A program made the translations under genes and the position numbers. The notes under the pieces were generated by a model that was given only the letters and a program-made list of their open reading frames with translations, was not told the origin of the DNA and made no database searches. A stretch of DNA of 46,117 nt from Okeania sp. SIO3I5 (lineage in GTDB: Bacteria; Cyanobacteriota; Cyanobacteriia; Cyanobacteriales; Microcoleaceae), in contig NZ_JAAHHT010000052.1 in the NCBI RefSeq assembly GCF_010672085.1, forward strand, positions 1 through 46,117, in the 5' to 3' direction. Shown piece after piece: positions 1 through 9,836 of the stretch; positions within the stretch are counted from its first letter, which is position 1; every line of letters starts with the position of its first letter.

Positions 1-215
1 TCTGTTAGTTTTCAGTATAGTAGGGGTTTGGTTACCAAACCCCTACTTATATCAAATTAATCCAACAATTTTACAAATAACGAGCTAAGATTAGAAACTC
101 TAAGAAAGAGATAATTTCTGAATAATAATGCTATTTTTGATTGCCATCTCCCCATCTCCCCATCTCCATACTCCCTAATCTAAAGAAAATTTAGCCAGAC
201 TTTTGAGATTTGGTA

Positions 216-2201
216 TTAGTTTAATAAACTAACTCTTGCTTGATAATCTTCTACAGATAATATTTGCCAATTAGCATTACCTGTTAATTCTAAAACTTGG
301 TGATGATATTTTAACAAACTTAAACGATGTCCGACACTAATAAATGTGGTTTTAGTTGTTTGTAATTGTTGATAAAGTTCAGCTTCATTTTCTAAGTCTA
401 AGGCACTTGTTGCTTCATCTAAAACCGCATAAGATGGTTGAGTCAATAATAGTCTGGCAAAAGCTAAACGTTGTTGTTCTCCTAAAGATAAAACATTTTC
501 CCATTGTAACTCTACATCAAAACCACCTAATCTATCTGGTAAATCTTCTAAGTTAACAACTTTCAAAATTTTTCTTAATTCACACTCATCAAACTCCTGA
601 TTAATTTTAGGGTATAACAACTGTTGTCTTAAACTTCCTAAAATCATATAAGGGCGCTGAGGCAAAAATAACATTTCCTCCAAATTAGGGCGCATTAAAC
701 AACCTGTACCCGATTTCCATAAACCTGCTATTGCTCTTAATAAAGAACTTTTACCAACTCCACTTTTACCAACAATTAATAATCCTTGACTAGGTTGTAA
801 TGCTACCGATAAATCTCTCACCAGAGTCTTTTGATTTTCATTTATATCTTCATAATTTAGGGGAGTATTGAGAGTAATATTTTCTAGTGCCAGTCGAGAA
901 TTTTCTCTAATATCAATTTCCCTACTTTCTATTTCAGGTAATTTTTGCGTATCTTTTAATGTGTCTCTAAATTTAGACAAACGATTAATACCAGCAGCAA
1001 AAGCAGTTAAATTGTCGATTTGACTAACTACTAAAGAAAAAGCTCCTAAAACTTGACTAAAAGCAAAACCTGCTTGAGTAATATCTCCATATTTAATATC
1101 ACCTGCAAAGTAAATAGGAGCCATTATTAAAGAAGGCAAAATTATGACTGCATATCGATAACTAGTAGTAAAGTAATCTACATTTCTCTGCCAACCAATG
1201 AGCAAATTAAAATTGCTAAAAACCCGAGCAAATCTTTGCTTAATTTGTAATGATTCTTGTTCTTCTCCTTGGTAAAAAGCAATTGATTCAGCATTGTCAC
1301 GAATATGTACTAATCCATAACGAAAATCTGCTTCTCGTCTAAGTTGGTTGAAATTTAAAGTAATTAATTTCTTCCCAAAAATTACTGCTATTAGTGTTCC
1401 TGTAACAGCATAAAAAATTAGAAATATTGAGAGTAATTTTGATATAGACCACAGAATTCCGGTGAAAGAAATCACATCAATTACTGAATTAAGAATTGTC
1501 AGCAGAAAAGACAAACTTTGGTTAGTGAAAGATTTAATATCTTCTGCAATTCTTTGGTCTGGGTTATCAATTTTTCCCTCTGAGTTTATTTGATAATAAG
1601 ACCTATTTTGTAAGTAGTTTTCGAGAAACTTATTTGTCATCCAATCTCGCCAATATAGTGCTAATTTTTGGCGTGTATAGGTGTAAACTACAACAATTGG
1701 AGTACCAAAAATAAACACTCCCGCATAAACAAATAGAAATCGCCAAAATGTGGATTGATCTTTTTCTGCTAGGGCAGTAGTAAAAAAGTTACCAACATAG
1801 CTAATAATTACATTTAAACCACTAACTGATAGAGATAATAATAAAAGTAAACTTAATAGTGCCCAAGGTTGCCAACGAGGTATAATTCGTCTTCTGCAGT
1901 ACCAAAAAGCACTACCAGGAATAACTATCATTAAAATAATTAAAAATATCCAGCGTGAATTAATTATATTTTTAATTGTATTGACTAAACCCGGAGCAAT
2001 ACTATTGAATGATTCGCCAAATATCGCTTCACTACCTAAGCAGACTAAGCTAACAATTATAAAAACAGCAGCAAATAAAAATATTAAAAGTAGGAATAAC
2101 AATCCTAAGAAAACTTTACTACCACCTCCTTCTAAAGGATAAAAATATGGTTGGGCAATCTGCAAAAAACTATGCCAAAGTTTTTGATTCAATTTATTCA
2201 T
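216..2201 (-). CDS. ABC transporter, fused permease and ATPase (SbmA/BacA/ABCD-like)
   Basis: A 661-residue half-transporter with the membrane domain first and the ATPase second. Hydrophobic segments lie near residues 28-55, 82-100, 112-140, 150-175 and 235-280. The tract with IRDNAESIAFYQGEEQE around residue 305 is typical of the ABC_membrane_2 family (SbmA, BacA, peroxisomal ABCD). The nucleotide-binding domain has Walker A GKSGVGKSS (about 477), signature LSLGEQQR (about 570), Walker B YAVLDEATS (about 592) and an H-loop in SVGHRLS (about 622). All ATPase motifs are intact, so it should be active as a homodimer in the inner or thylakoid membrane. Known relatives move peptides, cobalamin or acyl-CoA; the substrate here cannot be read from sequence. 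It stands alone and its start codon is the only ATG before the first membrane segment. Confidence 0.9.
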   Translation of the reverse strand: MNKLNQKLWHSFLQIAQPYFYPLEGGGSKVFLGLLFLLLIFLFAAVFIIVSLVCLGSEAIFGESFNSIAPGLVNTIKNIINSRWIFLIILMIVIPGSAFWYCRRRIIPRWQPWALLSLLLLLSLSVSGLNVIISYVGNFFTTALAEKDQSTFWRFLFVYAGVFIFGTPIVVVYTYTRQKLALYWRDWMTNKFLENYLQNRSYYQINSEGKIDNPDQRIAEDIKSFTNQSLSFLLTILNSVIDVISFTGILWSISKLLSIFLIFYAVTGTLIAVIFGKKLITLNFNQLRREADFRYGLVHIRDNAESIAFYQGEEQESLQIKQRFARVFSNFNLLIGWQRNVDYFTTSYRYAVIILPSLIMAPIYFAGDIKYGDITQAGFAFSQVLGAFSLVVSQIDNLTAFAAGINRLSKFRDTLKDTQKLPEIESREIDIRENSRLALENITLNTPLNYEDINENQKTLVRDLSVALQPSQGLLIVGKSGVGKSSLLRAIAGLWKSGTGCLMRPNLEEMLFLPQRPYMILGSLRQQLLYPKINQEFDECELRKILKVVNLEDLPDRLGGFDVELQWENVLSLGEQQRLAFARLLLTQPSYAVLDEATSALDLENEAELYQQLQTTKTTFISVGHRLSLLKYHHQVLELTGNANWQILSVEDYQARVSLLN

Positions 2202-3190
2202 TTTGATTTTTATAAAAATTCACAGTTTCGATAATAACCTATGTTTTTATATCTGTAAATATACAATAATTTTAGATATTAAAAAGCATGGTTCTTTATT
2301 ACTAATTTACATAACTTTGCCTAGACTATAGTAATTCCCATACTGGTGAGATACAAAATTCGTAATTTTTAGGGAGTAGAAACGTTGCATACAATTTACC
2401 TACTGAATAGGGAATAGTAATTCGGCTTTGGTGGGAATACCAAACAAAAAAAATAACTCTACTTCAGTAATTTGAGAAACCCTATATTATGATAAAGTTT
2501 AATACTAATATTTATTCCCTTTTTTACTATAGAGTTTTCCAAAAATTCCTCAAAGTTTGTAGTTCATCAACTGAAAAACTTATGTAAACTATAGATATTT
2601 TCTAAGATTACATCCGTTTAATTGCACTACCTAATCTAACGATATAAAACGCAACGATTTTGGTTACGATTCATAGTTATTGCCGCCTTTTCATGTCGGC
2701 GACACCCATTTTCGCTGCGCGACATATTTGCGGAGGATTCCCTATACGAAAAAGCGGAAGCTCTGCGTTAGCAAAACCTACCCTACGCCTGGATTTAATA
2801 TTCCTTTTACAAACAGTCTCCGATTTAGAATGAATAACCTAAGTATCATTAGACATCTCCAAAAATCAAAAATGAAATCAATTCAAGATATGAAATCAAC
2901 AATTTCATTCCCTCACAGGAGTGCGCATTCCCTCACAGGAGTGCGCATTCCCTCACAGGAGTGCGCATCCCCTTGCGCCTGTCGGCGGCGCGGGGTCGCA
3001 CCGCTTGCGACTATCGTCGTCGCGGGGTCGCACCGCTTGCGACTTGCCTCTTGCAGAGGAGCTTTGCTAAGGTCGTCGCGGGGTCGCACCGCTATTCCCT
3101 ATTCCCTCACAACTGCCACGAAGTCTATTATTCACAGCTTTATTTTGGCAACATATTACTTGAGCAATAAAATTTTATCCAATAAATAAT
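2202..3190. repeat. Spacer with G+C-rich short repeats
   Basis: No gene is supported. The first 440 bases are plain A+T-rich DNA. From about 2690 there are G+C-rich palindromic fragments of a dispersed family (GTCGGCGACA, GCGCGACAT, AAAAGCGGA). Then a 20-bp unit (CATTCCCTCACAGGAGTGCG) occurs three times head to tail at 2906-2965. A second unit, GCGGGGTCGCACCGCTTGCG, occurs at 2990 and 3022 and partly at 3077. Open frames across this stretch are by-products of the repeats. Confidence 0.7.
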
Positions 3191-3191
3191 A

Positions 3192-3841
3192 ATGGCTACA
3201 AAATTTACAAAAATTCTATTATCTTAGAAAAATTACAAACGGAAATTCATCATTACCGCAATCATCTAGACTATCTAGAAATTCGCCTCAAACAAAGTGA
3301 GATAACTACTATTTAATTCTGTGGTCTAAAGTTGAAAGTTAAATTCTGTTAATCGTCACTTTTCTTTTGCAGGTGGTATTCGCGCCCGCAATAAAGGAAG
3401 TTGGAGTTTCGTTACTTTCAACAATCTTTTAGAGCTATCAAATAGAACTCAAGAAGCAATTTCTCACACTAATTTAATCGGAAAAAAAACTACTCAACTA
3501 GCTCCTATTAGACCAGTCCAAGATTCTGTAAAAGTCAAATTAGGTCGCGCCCCCGTCCCATATCCTTAGAAGAAAAGCGACAATTAATTGAAAGTTATAA
3601 TCAATTATTGTTAAATTTTGACACCCGAATTCAGACCACAAATATTACTTATTATGATCGCTTCACTATTACTTATTTTGTTAATTCCATCGGCAGTTGC
3701 ATAGCACAGGAACGCCTAGACGTCAATGGCAAATTTAGAGCCATTGCCCGTGGAGAAGGGGATTTAGTTAAACAGGCAGTCCATTCTATCAGTTCTCGTT
3801 CTGATTATAACACCCTCTTTGACATCCTCCCCGGCGCTTAG
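3192..3841 (+). pseudogene. tldD/pmbA-like metalloprotease fragment (N-terminal part only)
   Basis: Remnant of the N-terminal third of a TldD/PmbA-family protease, the family that degrades or matures peptides such as microcin B17 and CcdA. Three blocks in different frames line up with cyanobacterial TldD proteins. Block one is LDYLEIRLKQSEITTI, near 3260-3315. Block two runs from GGIRARNKGSWSFVTFNN to APIRPVQDSVKVKLGRA, about 3372-3560. Block three runs from SLEEKRQLIESYNQLLLNFD to ISSRSDYNTLFDI, about 3562-3830. In-frame stops and a shift separate the blocks, and the residues joining one and two are missing. Everything after the third block, including the zinc-binding HExxH-like region, is gone, so it cannot be functional. 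Confidence 0.75.
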
Positions 3842-4851
3842 GCACCGGGAAACAAACGAGCTGTAGCTCCGATGCGAGTTGACGTCTCACAGCCTGCTGC
3901 TATTCATTAATGGATAATGGATAATGGATAATTACCTCTCCCTAAAAGGGAGAGGTAAGACGCGGTAGGGAAAAAAATAAATTTTTTCCCCTTGAAAGGG
4001 GAGACTTTAAACCTGAATTATTTAATTATTTAATTATTTAATTATTTCGGTAAGGGTAGGAGTCAGGAGACTCGAGACTTGAGACTGGAGGAATGCGGTA
4101 GGGACGTTGCTTGAGCATTAATGCGTTTTCCTAAGGTCATGCTCCTATTCCATGTCGCGTAGCGTTAACGTTTGCGGAGCATGACAAACGGAAAGTTGTG
4201 CCCCAGCTAAACGTCCCTACAGGAGGCAGGAGTCATAATTATCCCTTGATTTTTCTTCCTAAGTCAACCCTTTCATCCTCACTTTATGCAGCTCTTGATT
4301 AAGGAAAACCTTGTACTTTTTCAAGACTTAAAAAAGCTAAAACCTTTAGAAAGTCAATGCTTTGAGATTTAATCAGTAAGCCCTATAGAAGCCCTAAGTG
4401 TATCTCTAGAAAAGAGGGAGTAGGGGAGTAGGGGAGTAGAGGAGTAGGGGAGTAGGGGAGCGCTTGTGTAGGCATTGCTCATTCATTGTCGGAGCTAGAA
4501 TATTTACAACCCTACATTTTTTGAGTCCTGTACGGACTACACCTCCCAATAATAGATCCCAAATGGGTTCTATATAATAATACAGATTAATGGCCTAAAA
4601 ACATAGACATTGTGTAGATATTTGTCTAGGATAGTCCATGTTTTTAAGCTGATTCAAGCAACATTAAAAAAAATACTGCTAGATTAACTTCTTGTAGTAG
4701 CTGGGGTGATGTGGGGAGAGGTATACCCAATCTCAAAAATCTTGCTATATCTGATTAGGTAGGGAAGTGGAGGGACAGATTAAGAGTAGAAGTAATAATT
4801 ACTAACCGACTAACTAAATTGTCAAAAACAGAATTCTCTATTCTCATAAAT
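3842..4851. repeat. Spacer of dispersed and simple repeats
   Basis: No gene seen. Contains repeated TAATTATT tracts (about 4016-4046), the common GGATAATGGATAATTA motif, a palindromic CATGTCGCGTAGCGTTAACG element near 4152, and a G-rich run GGGGAGTAGGGGAGTAG at 4420-4462. A block at 4730-4840, beginning TCTCAAAAATCTTGCTATAT, recurs in diverged form at 28423-28620. Confidence 0.6.
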
Positions 4852-5493
4852 TTAGTTTTCTACAGCAGGAGTAAATTCTTTTTTAAGGTACTGCAAGACA
4901 AAATCAATTGTTTCTTGTTGCAGCCATCCTTTTTGTACTGCCACCTCTCCAAAGCGTAAATTTGTTTGATGCTGTTCGATCAAAATAGAATATATTTGTT
5001 CTTCATTCAATAAATTTGCTAATTTCAGATATTCACCAACTGGTTTTTTATGATTATCTATTATTAGTTGAGGAAATATGTCTACAAAAAAATCTACCGT
5101 TTCTTGCTTAATTATTCTCCACATGACAGCAATTTCTCCAAATTTTAAGTGACGATTACCTACTTGATATTTTAATATTTCTTCCACCTGATTGTCTGTC
5201 ATTAAACCAGCTTCTTGTAAAACCTCTCCTATGGGTTTGTGACACTGTTGCTCTTTTATCTGATTTTCTTGAGTTAATTCTCTTAAGTTAATAACCTTTT
5301 CTTCTTGGCTAATTCTTCTCATAATCCACAAAGGCCACAAAACAATAATTCCTAAATTTACTTGACTCGCTTGATTATTAACTACTTCTTTCTGTTTTTT
5401 AACATCTGCTTGATTTGCTAGGTAGCAAATTGAACCGGAAAAAAGATAAGACGTTGCTGAGTAGCACAGCATTATGAAAATTAGGGTAGTCAT
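4852..5493 (-). CDS. Protein with two GspE-N/MshEN-like repeats and an N-terminal membrane segment
   Basis: 213 residues. A hydrophobic N-terminus (residues 1-26) and a second hydrophobic stretch near 47-58 suggest membrane attachment. Two tandem repeats follow, at about 84-140 and 150-206. Each has the pattern (I/V)GE.L..A.L....QV/I..IL..Q....L.FGE.AV..... This resembles the N-terminal module of type II secretion and pilus ATPases (GspE_N/MshEN), which in MshE binds c-di-GMP. Stand-alone versions occur in cyanobacteria with no settled function. No ATPase or enzymatic motif is present. It could be a small adaptor or ligand-binding protein at the membrane; this role is inferred from the fold resemblance only. 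Confidence 0.65.
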   Translation of the reverse strand: MTTLIFIMLCYSATSYLFSGSICYLANQADVKKQKEVVNNQASQVNLGIIVLWPLWIMRRISQEEKVINLRELTQENQIKEQQCHKPIGEVLQEAGLMTDNQVEEILKYQVGNRHLKFGEIAVMWRIIKQETVDFFVDIFPQLIIDNHKKPVGEYLKLANLLNEEQIYSILIEQHQTNLRFGEVAVQKGWLQQETIDFVLQYLKKEFTPAVEN

Positions 5494-6801
5494 AGAATAG
5501 TATAACCATCTAGATTTTATACTATCTTACTCCGTATTTTTTGTGATGTCAACAAAAACTTTATTATTTAACCTTATAATTAACTGTAATTATACTTAAA
5601 ATTGTATATTTTTCACCATTTACCATTTATTGACTAATATTGATTACTATATACTTACTCTATAAATATAGAAACTATGTAAGCATTCAGCATTCAGCTT
5701 TTCCTTTAGCTGATAGCTGACGGCTGAATGCTTACGAAACTATACATAAATTATTAAAGATTAAATAAATAATACTTAGATTCAATGAAAAACATTTCTA
5801 CTCTACTTCCTGATTTTGTGAATCTTAACTTATACGAAAATATTACAAATTCAAATTTAACTTACATTAAACTTCAATAAAGATACTAGAATCAAAAAAT
5901 GTAGCTTTTTTTTGAATTACTCTACTTTAGATATAGAAATAAAGATACACAATAAACTACATTTTTGACTTGTTGAACAAGTTTTGTATCAATTTTATAG
6001 TCAAAATTGTGAAAAAAAAAGGATACAAATAGCAAAATTTAAGTATGAAATCAGAGACTTAATTATGCTTTAATCTTTTACTATGTGCTATGGTATGGAA
6101 AAGTACATTTTAATAATCTAAAAGTACATTTTAATAATCTAATGGACAATAAATAAGTACTAACTTCTGTTGATGGAAAAATCTAGAAAAACTTAGGACA
6201 CTATCTCTGTTTTTATTTCTCTTTCTATCTAGGAGTTAGATTTTTTTCCAGTATGAAAGTAAAGTTCAATAACTCCAGTAATTTACTTATATATATCTGA
6301 CTTAAAGTGGTAAAAAAGTTAAAACATTAGATGAGAATAATCATTTTAATTAAGTTGCGGGTAGGTATAAACCCAGGGAGGTGATTAATAAAAAAATCAA
6401 ACCACATCTACCAATCGTCATTTCAGTTATCAGTTATCAGTACCAACCGTTGAAGCTAGAAACTTGAAATACTGAAGTAGATTTTTATCATCCCCTGTTA
6501 AGGGGAGATTTGAGACTTGATTTTTTTATAAAATTCTAGGAAGTAGTTAAGTAAACAGATTAAAAACACATTTAATAATATTACTAATACTTCTTAATTA
6601 AAAGTCAAAAAAATATCAAGTAAATGAATTAAGAAAACTTGATTCATCAATTAAAATTGGGGTGCAGTCAGAAAAATTAATTTAGCTATCTCTAGATAGA
6701 GAAAAAGTTAAATAATTACGTTCTTAAAAACTGCGTAGTAGCCTCAACTGTTTGAAGAGATTAGTTATTTTTTTAATTAATAAAACAAGAAGGCTGAAAA
6801 A
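5494..6801. other. 1.3-kb A+T-rich spacer
   Basis: No gene supported. It holds a 57-bp inverted-repeat element (5679-5735, listed separately) and a perfect direct repeat of about 21 bp (AAAAGTACATTTTAATAATCT) near 6099 and 6120. A CAGTTATCAGTTATCAGTACC dispersed repeat lies near 6423. The rest shows only homopolymer-rich DNA. Confidence 0.6.
5679..5735. repeat. 57-bp palindromic MITE with 8-bp target duplication
   Basis: Perfect 13-bp terminal inverted repeats GTAAGCATTCAGC (5679-5691) and GCTGAATGCTTAC (5723-5735). An exact 8-bp direct repeat GAAACTAT flanks it (5671-5678 and 5736-5743), as left by transposition. The interior is partly palindromic (AGCTGATAGCTGA). The same end sequence recurs at 43209-43396 and, as a single end, near 43429. 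Confidence 0.75.
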
Positions 6802-7320
6802 ATGTCTAAAGAAATCTTGATTACTAGAGGAAAGGTAGTAATAGTCGATGAACAAGACTATGAAGAATTATCAAAATATAAATGGTATTTGATAGACGGG
6901 TTTGCTGCCAGAACAATCAAAAAAGATGACAAAAGAACCACTATCTATATGCACAGAGTTATAATGGATGCTCCTATGGGTGTATCTGTTTATCATATTA
7001 ATCACAACAAACTAGATAATCAGAGAGAAAATTTACGTCTAGTCAAAGGAAGTGCGCGAATGCATAGGAGACCTAGTGTTAAACATTCATCTAAATACCG
7101 AGGAGTGTATTGGTGTAAAGATAAACGCAAATGGATAGCGGAAATTAAAGTATACAAAAAACAAATACGTTTAGGTCGTTTTGAGGTAGAAAAAGATGCA
7201 GCTATTGCTTACGATGAAGCAGCAAGAAAGTATTATGGTTCTCTAGCTAGAACAAATTTTACTACAAACAATGTAGAAATAATAGAAGAACCTTCCCTGG
7301 AAGTTAATAGAGATTATTGA
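6802..7320 (+). CDS. HNH endonuclease with C-terminal AP2 DNA-binding domain
   Basis: 172 residues. An HNH region of the phage/homing type spans about 48-88: MHRVIM, then YHINHNKLDNQRENLRLV, matching the pattern HIdgN..dN...NLR. An AP2/ERF-type domain follows at about 98-152 (SKYRGVYWCKDKRKWIAEI, then LGRFEVEKDAAIAYDEAARKYYG). HNH-AP2 proteins are free-standing homing endonucleases that bind a target through AP2 and cut it, spreading their own gene. The residue before the first HNH histidine is Tyr where Asp is common; variation is known there, so loss of activity is not certain. Its stop codon lies 5 bases before the reductase ATG, suggesting insertion directly upstream of that gene and possible co-transcription. 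Confidence 0.85.
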   Translation: MSKEILITRGKVVIVDEQDYEELSKYKWYLIDGFAARTIKKDDKRTTIYMHRVIMDAPMGVSVYHINHNKLDNQRENLRLVKGSARMHRRPSVKHSSKYRGVYWCKDKRKWIAEIKVYKKQIRLGRFEVEKDAAIAYDEAARKYYGSLARTNFTTNNVEIIEEPSLEVNRDY

Positions 7321-7325
7321 GGATG

Positions 7326-8507
7326 ATGCAATATCGGCGCTTTGGACGAACAGAATTATCAATGCCAGTATTTTCCTGTGGTGGAATGAGGTATCAATAC
7401 CAATGGCAAGATGTTCCTAAAAATCAAATCCCACTAGACTATCAACAAAACTTAGAAAATACAATTCGTCGCTCCCTCGAATGTGGCATTAACCACATAG
7501 AAACTGCTCGTGGTTATGGCACATCTGAAATGCAACTAGGAGAAATTTTACCTAAACTACCACGGGAAAAACTTATTGTCCAAACAAAAGTTGGTCCAAG
7601 CGCCGACGCCCAAGCATTCCAAAGTAAGTTTGAGCAGTCTCTCCAATTTTTACAATTAGAACATATTGATTTGCTAGGCATACATGGGATTAACACATTA
7701 GAACTGTTAGACTACTCTCTTAGATCGGGAGGTTGTTTAGATGTAGCTAGAAAATTACAACGACAGGGAAAAGTCAGATTTATTGGTTTTTCTACTCATG
7801 GTCCTACTGATCTGATAATTAAAACTATAGAAACAAATCAATTTGACTATGTTAACCTACACTGGTACTACATTAATCAAGGTAATTGGCGAGCAATAGA
7901 AGTTGCTAAAGACTTTGATATGGGAGTATTTATTATTAGTCCTTCTGATAAGGGTGGTAAACTGTATCAACCACCACAGAAATTAATAGATTTATGCTAT
8001 CCACTTAGCCCTATGGTGTTTAACAATCTATTTTGTTTGAGTCATCCCGAAGTCCATACATTAAGTTTGGGAGCATCAAAACCGACAGATTTTGATGAAC
8101 ACTTAAAAACATTAGAATTTTTAGATAAGGCTGATGAGATTCTATCACCCATATTAATCGGACTAGAGCAAGAAGCGATCGCTCAACTAGGAGAAATTTG
8201 GTGCAAAACTTGGCATATTGGTTTGCCTACTCTAGAAAATACTCCTGGTAATATTAATATTCCGGTAATATTATGGTTAAGAAATTTAGCGATCGCTTAC
8301 GATATGTGGGAATATGCTAAAGGGCGCTATAATTTATTGGGTAATGGTAGTCATTGGTTTCCTGGTGCAAATGCTGAACAGGTAGAAAAATATGATTTGA
8401 GTAAATGTCTTGCTAAGAGTCCCCATGCTGATGAAATTCCAGATATTCTCCGAGATACTCATCAATTACTAGGAGGAATACCAGTGGAACGTTTGTCTAA
8501 AAGTTAA
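7326..8507 (+). CDS. Aldo/keto reductase
   Basis: 393 residues from ATG 7326; a TTG at 7317 and an ATG at 7323 are also in frame, but MQYRRFGRTELSMPVFSCGG is the usual N-terminus of this cyanobacterial group. NADPH-dependent oxidoreductase with a TIM barrel. Tetrad positions: HIETARGYGTSE carries the catalytic Tyr, with Glu in place of the usual Asp; Lys is in VQTKVG; His is in LLGIHGI. The C-terminal third (WCKTWHIGLPT to SPHADEIPDILRDTHQLLGG) is the extension that in related proteins carries an iron-sulfur cluster, but the cysteine cluster is absent. GAGG at 7319-7322 may serve as its ribosome site and overlaps the upstream stop. The substrate is unknown. Confidence 0.88.
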   Translation: MQYRRFGRTELSMPVFSCGGMRYQYQWQDVPKNQIPLDYQQNLENTIRRSLECGINHIETARGYGTSEMQLGEILPKLPREKLIVQTKVGPSADAQAFQSKFEQSLQFLQLEHIDLLGIHGINTLELLDYSLRSGGCLDVARKLQRQGKVRFIGFSTHGPTDLIIKTIETNQFDYVNLHWYYINQGNWRAIEVAKDFDMGVFIISPSDKGGKLYQPPQKLIDLCYPLSPMVFNNLFCLSHPEVHTLSLGASKPTDFDEHLKTLEFLDKADEILSPILIGLEQEAIAQLGEIWCKTWHIGLPTLENTPGNINIPVILWLRNLAIAYDMWEYAKGRYNLLGNGSHWFPGANAEQVEKYDLSKCLAKSPHADEIPDILRDTHQLLGGIPVERLSKS

Positions 8508-8860
8508 TCTGTTTATAGTATTTTTTTGATTGAATGAGTTAACTACTTCCAGCTTATTTACAAGCAAGAGAAAATAGTAAATATTCTCTAAAATGCTAAT
8601 TAACTCCTAGGAGGAAGACCTGTGAAACGTTTGTCTAAAAATTAATCTCTATTATAGCATTTTCTTGATTGGATAAGTTGACTACTTCCAGCTTATTTAC
8701 AAGTAAGGGAAAATTCTAAATATTCTCCAAGATACTCATCAATTACTAGGAGGAAAACCAGTGGAATGTTGGTCTAAAAGTTAATCTGTTTAGAGCATTT
8801 TTTTGAATTGTGATGAGTTAACTATTTCCAGCTTATTTACAAGCAAAGGAAAATTTTAAG
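8443..8860 (+). repeat. Three tandem 138/139-bp copies of the reductase 3' end
   Basis: Unit one (8443-8580) is the last 65 bases of the aldo/keto reductase plus 73 bases of trailing DNA. Units two (8581-8719) and three (8720-8860) repeat it with substitutions. Shared landmarks are ATATTCTC, CTAGGAGGAA, GTCTAAAA(G/A)TTAATCT, and TTCCAGCTTATTTACAAG. Copies two and three are non-coding. Confidence 0.85.
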
Positions 8861-8961
8861 ATTATAAGATACAAGTTAATAAATTCAGATACTTTTATTT
8901 CTTTCCCTAGGGAGTAAAAAATATATTTACAGGTAACAAAAAATTGGTATGAAATTTAACT

Positions 8962-9078
8962 TATTGCTTTGCCTACTCAAGAAAATGCTCTGATAAATAT
9001 TAATATTCTTGTGATTTTATGGTTAAAAAATTTAGCGATCGCCTAAAATAGTTTATTGGCTAATTATAGTCATTGATT
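8962..9078 (+). pseudogene. Decayed internal fragment of the aldo/keto reductase
   Basis: Bases from TTGCTTTGCCTACTCAAGAA through TTTAGCGATCGCCTA to ATAGTCATTGATTT match the reductase interior at about 8218-8360 (LPTLENTPGNINIPVILWLRNLAIAYD...) with point changes, and a deletion near 9048. It is not open. With the tandem copies just upstream it indicates repeated partial duplication of this gene. Confidence 0.7.
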
Positions 9079-9836
9079 TACTTTTTTAGAGTTAGATACT
9101 TTTAATAAACAGCTTAACTAGGAATAAGAAATAGATCAAAGAAATTAATTTGAAATTAAAAAATACAGCCTGGTTATTTCAGTTATCAGTTATCACTTAT
9201 CACTTATCAGTTATCAGTACCTCTAGCTGTTTGCGTAGCATTCCGTAGGAAAACTTCGGCATTGACATAAGGAATATTCTCTTTTTTTATCCCCTTAAAA
9301 AGAGAGGCTTTAAACCACAATCTTTCGGTAAGAATATTTATAATAAGTATTGTAGTTATTTTTGAGATAAATTTTAAGGATTACATACACAAAATAGTAA
9401 AAGTAGATTAAAATCTAAAGTGAGTTTTTATATTTTGCTGAAAAACATATTGCTCTCAACCAAGTTTTGTATAAAAATTTTGGCTTTAAGCAACACCTTA
9501 ACTGACAAAATGAGAAGATAAAGATTTGACTGATATAAAAATAGGATAAATTTCTGAATTAACTATTTTATATAGAGTAGTGCTAATTTATCCCTAGGTT
9601 TAAAATTAGTAAAAGTAGAGATTTTGGCTTATATAAAATAAAGGAGGAAAGATAGTTGATTATTAAAAATAATTTAATGTTATAGAAAAATTTATTTCTA
9701 ACCTTTCATTTTGAAAATACCAATTAAAAATACCAAAATGAAATAGATGTAGATAATTTATCTAGTTAATTTATTCTGACTTATTTCTTTAAAATTGTTG
9801 CTTAAATTAAAATTTCATAGCTGCAAAAAAAAATCT
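9079..9836. other. A+T-rich spacer with dispersed repeats
   Basis: No gene seen. A CAGTTATCAGTTATCACTTA-type repeat lies at about 9179-9222, followed by a GTTTGCGTAGCATTCCGTAGG fragment, a dispersed element also found near 24066 and 40505. The remainder is featureless. Confidence 0.55.

Noticed and set aside
2680-3189. Plus-strand frames of 169 and 69 codons
   Set aside because: Composed of translated palindromic and tandem repeats with overlapping frames; no protein family resemblance.
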